Shown piece after piece: positions 5,612 to 8,950 of a DNA stretch of 8,950 nt. The DNA is from Pseudomonadota bacterium (GTDB lineage Bacteria; Pseudomonadota; Gammaproteobacteria; Burkholderiales; Methylophilaceae): positions 1-8,950 of the forward strand of contig JAEWTK010000018.1 in NCBI GenBank assembly GCA_023459535.1, read 5' to 3'. The notes beneath the pieces are model-generated. The model did not search any database, had not been told where the DNA came from, and saw only the letters and a list, made by a program, of their open reading frames with translations. The first letter of the stretch is position 1. Each line of letters starts with the position of its first letter. The position numbers and the translations under genes were made by a program.

Positions 5612-6676
5612 TCATGTCTTGACCGTCTGCGCCGCCAAACGATGGCGACGGCTGAAATACTTGCGGGCCGGCTCTTCGATGCAGCGGTAGCAAAGTTCGG
5701 CAACCAGCAACACCAGTAGCGTGAACAAGGCCAGGCTCAGCGGGCTGAAGTCCTGGTTGAGCAGGCTCGAACGATCCTGCATGCGGACGAAAAGCGCCAG
5801 GCAAAAGAAATGCGACAGATAGAGCGAATAGGAAATATCGCCCAGCCTGACCAGCGGGCGCAATATAACCAGATCAAGCCGTCCGGCCTGATACAGGCTG
5901 GCAGCGGCAATCAGCATGAAGGCAGGCACGCCCCACAGCAGGATCCGCTCAAACGCAGTCTGGTGGAAAATATTGCTGAGCAGAAAGACCGCAGCGGCTG
6001 CCAGTGCCACGGCCTGCAAACCGCCAAGCCGGTAACCCTTGCGATAAAGAATAGCGACCAGGCAGCCCAGCAGAAACTCGAACACGATAGGATTGCCGGC
6101 CATCTGCAAAATCAGGGACGCCGGTTGCAGAATAAAAGCAGCAGCAACGCTGATGGCGAACCAGCCTGCCATGACGCCGAGTCGCGCCACGGGCTGCAGG
6201 CCGAGCGCCAATGTCACGGCGAACACCAGGTAAAAATACCATTCATAAGTCAGCGTCCATGCCATCGGAATAACATAGGCCGTGTGCGCATTCATCTCCA
6301 TATCGATACCGCTACCGAAGGGCAGGAACAGCATGGAACTCAGCGCCTTTTGCAGGCTGAAATCGGCGTGGACGGCATCGCCGGCAAGCAGCGCCAGCGC
6401 AAAAGCGGCCATGGTCAATGCCCAGTAGAGCGGTGCGATGCGCACCAGCCGGCGCCAGAGGAAATTCCTGGCCGAAGCAGGCCGCTCGGGGTCGGACTGC
6501 GTGATCATCATGATGAACCCGCTGATGACAAAAAAGATGTCAACGCCTGAACCGCCCAGATCCTCTATCCACTGCTGCACCTCAAACTGCCGCTCAAGCT
6601 GGGAGGCGACATAGTGATGGAACACCACCATAGACGCGGCCACGCCCCTGAGTATCTGCAGCAGAACGAAAATCAT
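5612..6676 (-). CDS. Membrane acyltransferase (acyltransferase-3 / OafA type), first copy
   Basis: A 354-residue polytopic inner-membrane protein of the acyltransferase-3 family, which O-acylates sugars of surface and secreted polysaccharides. R10 and H21 in 'LRGVAASMVVFHH' give the conserved R-x10-H. Next come GVDIFFVISGF (44-54), the basic loop 'FLWRRLVRIAPLYW' (72-85), AWTLTYEWYFY (139-149), 'ISYSLYLSHFF' and a final 'EEPARKYFSRR'. Length is normal for a stand-alone family member without the extra SGNH esterase domain. Start ATG 6676 has AGGGG about 6 bases upstream and lies 14 bp after the GT2 gene. Position among glycosyltransferases supports EPS decoration; whether the group is acetyl, succinyl or another cannot be read. 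Confidence 0.93.
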   Translation of the reverse strand: MIFVLLQILRGVAASMVVFHHYVASQLERQFEVQQWIEDLGGSGVDIFFVISGFIMMITQSDPERPASARNFLWRRLVRIAPLYWALTMAAFALALLAGDAVHADFSLQKALSSMLFLPFGSGIDMEMNAHTAYVIPMAWTLTYEWYFYLVFAVTLALGLQPVARLGVMAGWFAISVAAAFILQPASLILQMAGNPIVFEFLLGCLVAILYRKGYRLGGLQAVALAAAAVFLLSNIFHQTAFERILLWGVPAFMLIAAASLYQAGRLDLVILRPLVRLGDISYSLYLSHFFCLALFVRMQDRSSLLNQDFSPLSLALFTLLVLLVAELCYRCIEEPARKYFSRRHRLAAQTVKT

Positions 6677-6690
6677 CGCTTACCCCTAGC

Positions 6691-7881
6691 TCAACCCGGG
6701 TCGCGCCGGGATCTCACCCAGTCGACCTGACGCTTGAAGATGAACCTGAGGTACAAAGGCACCTTGGCCAGCGCGTAAAAAGGTGCATAGGCCAGATGAC
6801 GGAAAGACAGGATATGGCGGCCATGGACCAGCCATGCCAGCAGGACCGCGATGCCGAGCAGCAACAGGTTGAGAATCGCCAGGCCCCAGGGCCAGACGGC
6901 TCCGCTCACCCATGCCAGGAACGAAGCGAGCAATGCCAGCAGAACAACCAGCAGGGTGAGCAAGGCCAGCGGTGGCACGCACATATCCAGCACCAGCGCC
7001 AGCAACCGCCCGTTCAACGTGCGCAATGCCGATGCCAGATATCGCGGCCCATCCGTCAGGATCATGCCCAGATGCCCATGCTCCCAGCGTGTGCGCTGGG
7101 ATTGTGCGCCGTCGGTATTCGCCGGGAACACGCTGGTCACCAGCGCCTCGCTGCATAGCTGCGGTGCATGGTCGGCCGCGGCAAAATCCAGCCCCAGTTT
7201 CAGGTCCTCGACGATATGGCCGCTTGCCAGTTCTGCAGCCTGTATCAATGCCCACGGAAAAGCCATGCCCGTGCCCATCAACTGGCACGGCAGGCCGCAA
7301 CGTTGATAGGCAAGCGGCCTTGCGCGGTTCTTCACTGCCCAGGCGAATTCGGCCACGCGGGTTTTGAGCCCAGCCCCGGCCGGTGATTGCATCAAATACA
7401 TGGCCTGCGCAGGGCTATTGGTCTGCAGGCACTGGCTGGCGAGAAGTTGCAGGCTGTCGCCATGTACCATGCAATCCGCATCGACGATGATGAGCACGTC
7501 AGGCGGCGAAAACTCAAGGTAGCGCACGCCGTAATCAAGCGCGTAACCCTTGCCCCTGCGTGCACTGTCATGCCGTTCGATCACCTCGGCGCCGGCAGAG
7601 GCTGCCAGCTCTGCGGTATCGTCGGTGCAGTTGTCGGCTACCACAAGCAAACGGTCGCCCGGCTGCAACTGGGCTTGAATGGCCTGCAGCGTCGGCAGAA
7701 TGCCGATGGATTCGTTATGGGCTGGCACCAGCACCGCGATGGAGGGCCGTGCTGATGCTGCAATAGCGGCGGGTTTTCTGCCGAATAGTGGCAGCGACAG
7801 CAGCACCTGCAGACTGAACAGCAGCACCGGCAAGAACAGGATCAGCAACAACCCCAGGAAAATCGTCTCAAGAATGATCAT
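6691..7881 (-). CDS. Membrane-anchored family 2 (GT-A) glycosyltransferase
   Basis: A 396-residue inverting glycosyltransferase that probably adds a sugar to the lipid-linked repeat unit at the cytoplasmic face of the inner membrane. An N-terminal membrane segment (about 7-30) precedes the GT-A domain. That domain starts at 'IAVLVPAHNES' (48-58), with 'VADNCTDDT' (81-89), RRGKGYALDYG (108-118), the metal-binding DAD at 134-136, the ED motif at 225-226 (probable catalytic base) and QRTRW at 262-266. Two further hydrophobic segments lie at about 299-325 and 329-351, then a basic tail. The QxxRW motif is shared with processive synthases such as cellulose and hyaluronan synthase, but the short C-terminus with two helices fits a single-addition enzyme as well. 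The gene starts 13 bp after the GT4 gene, with a weak ribosome-binding site. Confidence 0.92.
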   Translation of the reverse strand: MIILETIFLGLLLILFLPVLLFSLQVLLSLPLFGRKPAAIAASARPSIAVLVPAHNESIGILPTLQAIQAQLQPGDRLLVVADNCTDDTAELAASAGAEVIERHDSARRGKGYALDYGVRYLEFSPPDVLIIVDADCMVHGDSLQLLASQCLQTNSPAQAMYLMQSPAGAGLKTRVAEFAWAVKNRARPLAYQRCGLPCQLMGTGMAFPWALIQAAELASGHIVEDLKLGLDFAAADHAPQLCSEALVTSVFPANTDGAQSQRTRWEHGHLGMILTDGPRYLASALRTLNGRLLALVLDMCVPPLALLTLLVVLLALLASFLAWVSGAVWPWGLAILNLLLLGIAVLLAWLVHGRHILSFRHLAYAPFYALAKVPLYLRFIFKRQVDWVRSRRDPG

Positions 7882-7894
7882 GGCAGGTCTGCTT

Positions 7895-8950
7895 TCAAGG
7901 CTCGGCGAAACTGAATTCCGCCCCGGCCGTGTTCATGAAATAGCGCCCCAGACGGGCCGCCTCGGTGTCGATCGAATGGTCTCTCAGCACCCGGGCGTGG
8001 GCTAGTACGCCCATGCGTTCCAGCTCTTCGCGCGGCGCGGCGAGCACCTGTTTCAGCGCCTCGGTCAGTGCCTCGATATCGCCGGCGGGAATCAGCCAAC
8101 CGCCCTCGCCAGGCCGAACCAGTTCGGGGATGCCGGCGACATACGTACTGAGCACCGGCCGGCGCAAGGCCATCGCTTCCATGATGACGACCGGCAGACC
8201 CTCGGCGAAGCTGGGCAATATCAGCGCCCGTGCAGCCAGAATCTGCTCGCGCACCTGCTCGCTGCTGATCCAGCCGGTGATATGCACGCAATGCTGCAAT
8301 GCCGACTGCCGCAGCAAGGCCTCGATTTCGCCGCGCATCTCGCCGTCGCCGGCCAGCACCAGCTGGACATCGATGCCGCTCAGCATCAACCGGCTGACCG
8401 CATGCACCAGCAGCAACTGCCCTTTCTGCTCGCACAGGCGACCGACACAGACCAAACGCGGCGCATCTGTAACCGGCACCTGCTGGTTCTCATGAAAGGC
8501 CGGCTCCAACCCGCAATGCACCAGCTTGACCTTGTCCCAATCGGCGAAATCCACCCAGCGGTAAAGCTGGCTACGGCCATAGGAACTGATGGCGACGACA
8601 AAGGCCGCATGCCGGACTTTTTCGCGCAGCTTGAGAAACTGCGGCTTGTCGAACTCTTCCGGCCCATGCACGGTAAAACTGTAGGCCGGGCCGCCGAGGA
8701 ATCTGGCCAGCATGACCACCTCGGCCGAATTGGTGCCGAAATGCGCATGCACATGCGATGCTCCGAAGGACTGCATCCATGGCACGATGCGGCAGGCTTC
8801 CGCCAGGTAAATCAGGTGAAACGGCCAGGGCCGGTCAGCCCGGTGCGACATCTTCAGCGCCTGCCACAGTGCCTGCATGAAGCGCCGCGGCCGGTTCAAC
8901 AGCATGCTGAAAGTTGAAGTCAGCAAGCGCCAGATGCCGCCTTGCAGCAC
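7895..8950 (-). CDS. Family 4 (GT-B) glycosyltransferase (partial, 5' end outside window)
   Basis: 351 codons are open to the window edge. Family members usually run near 400 residues with an N-terminal Rossmann strand that is absent here, so the leading GTG at 8950 is probably internal and some 50-70 residues lie outside. Visible features (fragment numbering): 'HVHAHFGTNSAEVVMLAR' (66-83) and 'SFTVHGPEEFD' (91-101) of the acceptor domain. Then 'LVCVGRLCEQKG' (166-177), 'LAGDGEMR' (199-206) and EGLPVVIME (250-258), whose E-x7-E pair binds the nucleotide sugar and stabilises the retaining reaction, and 'GIPELV' after it. It resembles colanic-acid-type WcaL/EPS transferases; the donor sugar is not evident. 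It is the first visible gene of the tight minus-strand operon. Confidence 0.93.
   Translation of the reverse strand: MLQGGIWRLLTSTFSMLLNRPRRFMQALWQALKMSHRADRPWPFHLIYLAEACRIVPWMQSFGASHVHAHFGTNSAEVVMLARFLGGPAYSFTVHGPEEFDKPQFLKLREKVRHAAFVVAISSYGRSQLYRWVDFADWDKVKLVHCGLEPAFHENQQVPVTDAPRLVCVGRLCEQKGQLLLVHAVSRLMLSGIDVQLVLAGDGEMRGEIEALLRQSALQHCVHITGWISSEQVREQILAARALILPSFAEGLPVVIMEAMALRRPVLSTYVAGIPELVRPGEGGWLIPAGDIEALTEALKQVLAAPREELERMGVLAHARVLRDHSIDTEAARLGRYFMNTAGAEFSFAEP

Noticed and set aside
5810..6550. Plus-strand 246-codon open frame
   Set aside because: Shadow of the first acyltransferase gene, rich in Gln/His as expected when Leu/Ala membrane codons are read in reverse.

Overview
The window is part of an exopolysaccharide (EPS) biosynthesis locus. 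Every gene I can support lies on the minus strand, so transcription runs from high to low coordinates. The partial gene at the low end looks like EpsL, the outer-membrane beta-barrel of exosortase-B (XrtB/EpsH) EPS loci. Together with moderately GC-rich DNA and GalU/GalE sequences of proteobacterial type, this suggests a betaproteobacterium, possibly a methylotroph-like relative of the Methylobacillus methanolan (eps) producers. That assignment is inference from gene content; no rRNA or other marker is present.

Layout in transcription order. (1) 8950-3588: a tight block of a GT4 glycosyltransferase (5' end outside the window), a membrane-anchored GT2 glycosyltransferase, two consecutive membrane acyltransferases (acyltransferase-3 family) and a secreted protein of unknown function. 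Gaps are 13-14 bp, and the last two genes overlap by 14 bp. (2) 3587-3328: a 260-bp AT-rich intergenic region. It holds three inverted repeats, two of which form a tandem dyad pair carrying the direct repeat CGGCATAT. It also holds a near-perfect sigma-54 (-24/-12) promoter pointing at the next gene. (3) 3327-2572: a WecG/TagA/CpsF-family (GT26) glycosyltransferase. (4) 2573-2427: a 147-bp MITE-like element with 20-bp terminal inverted repeats, whose outer end supplies part of the GT26 stop codon. (5) 2386-1: galE, a terminator-like hairpin, galU, and the start of epsL, which runs off the window.

How the parts fit: GalU makes UDP-glucose and GalE interconverts UDP-glucose and UDP-galactose. 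The GT26, GT4 and GT2 enzymes build the lipid-linked repeat unit, and the two acyltransferases probably decorate it with acyl groups. The secreted protein acts in or beyond the periplasm, and EpsL is the likely outer-membrane export component. The sigma-54 promoter with upstream dyads suggests that the GT26 gene, and perhaps galE-galU-epsL, is switched on by an RpoN-dependent activator separately from the upstream block. No plus-strand gene, tRNA, rRNA, CRISPR array or transposase gene was seen.
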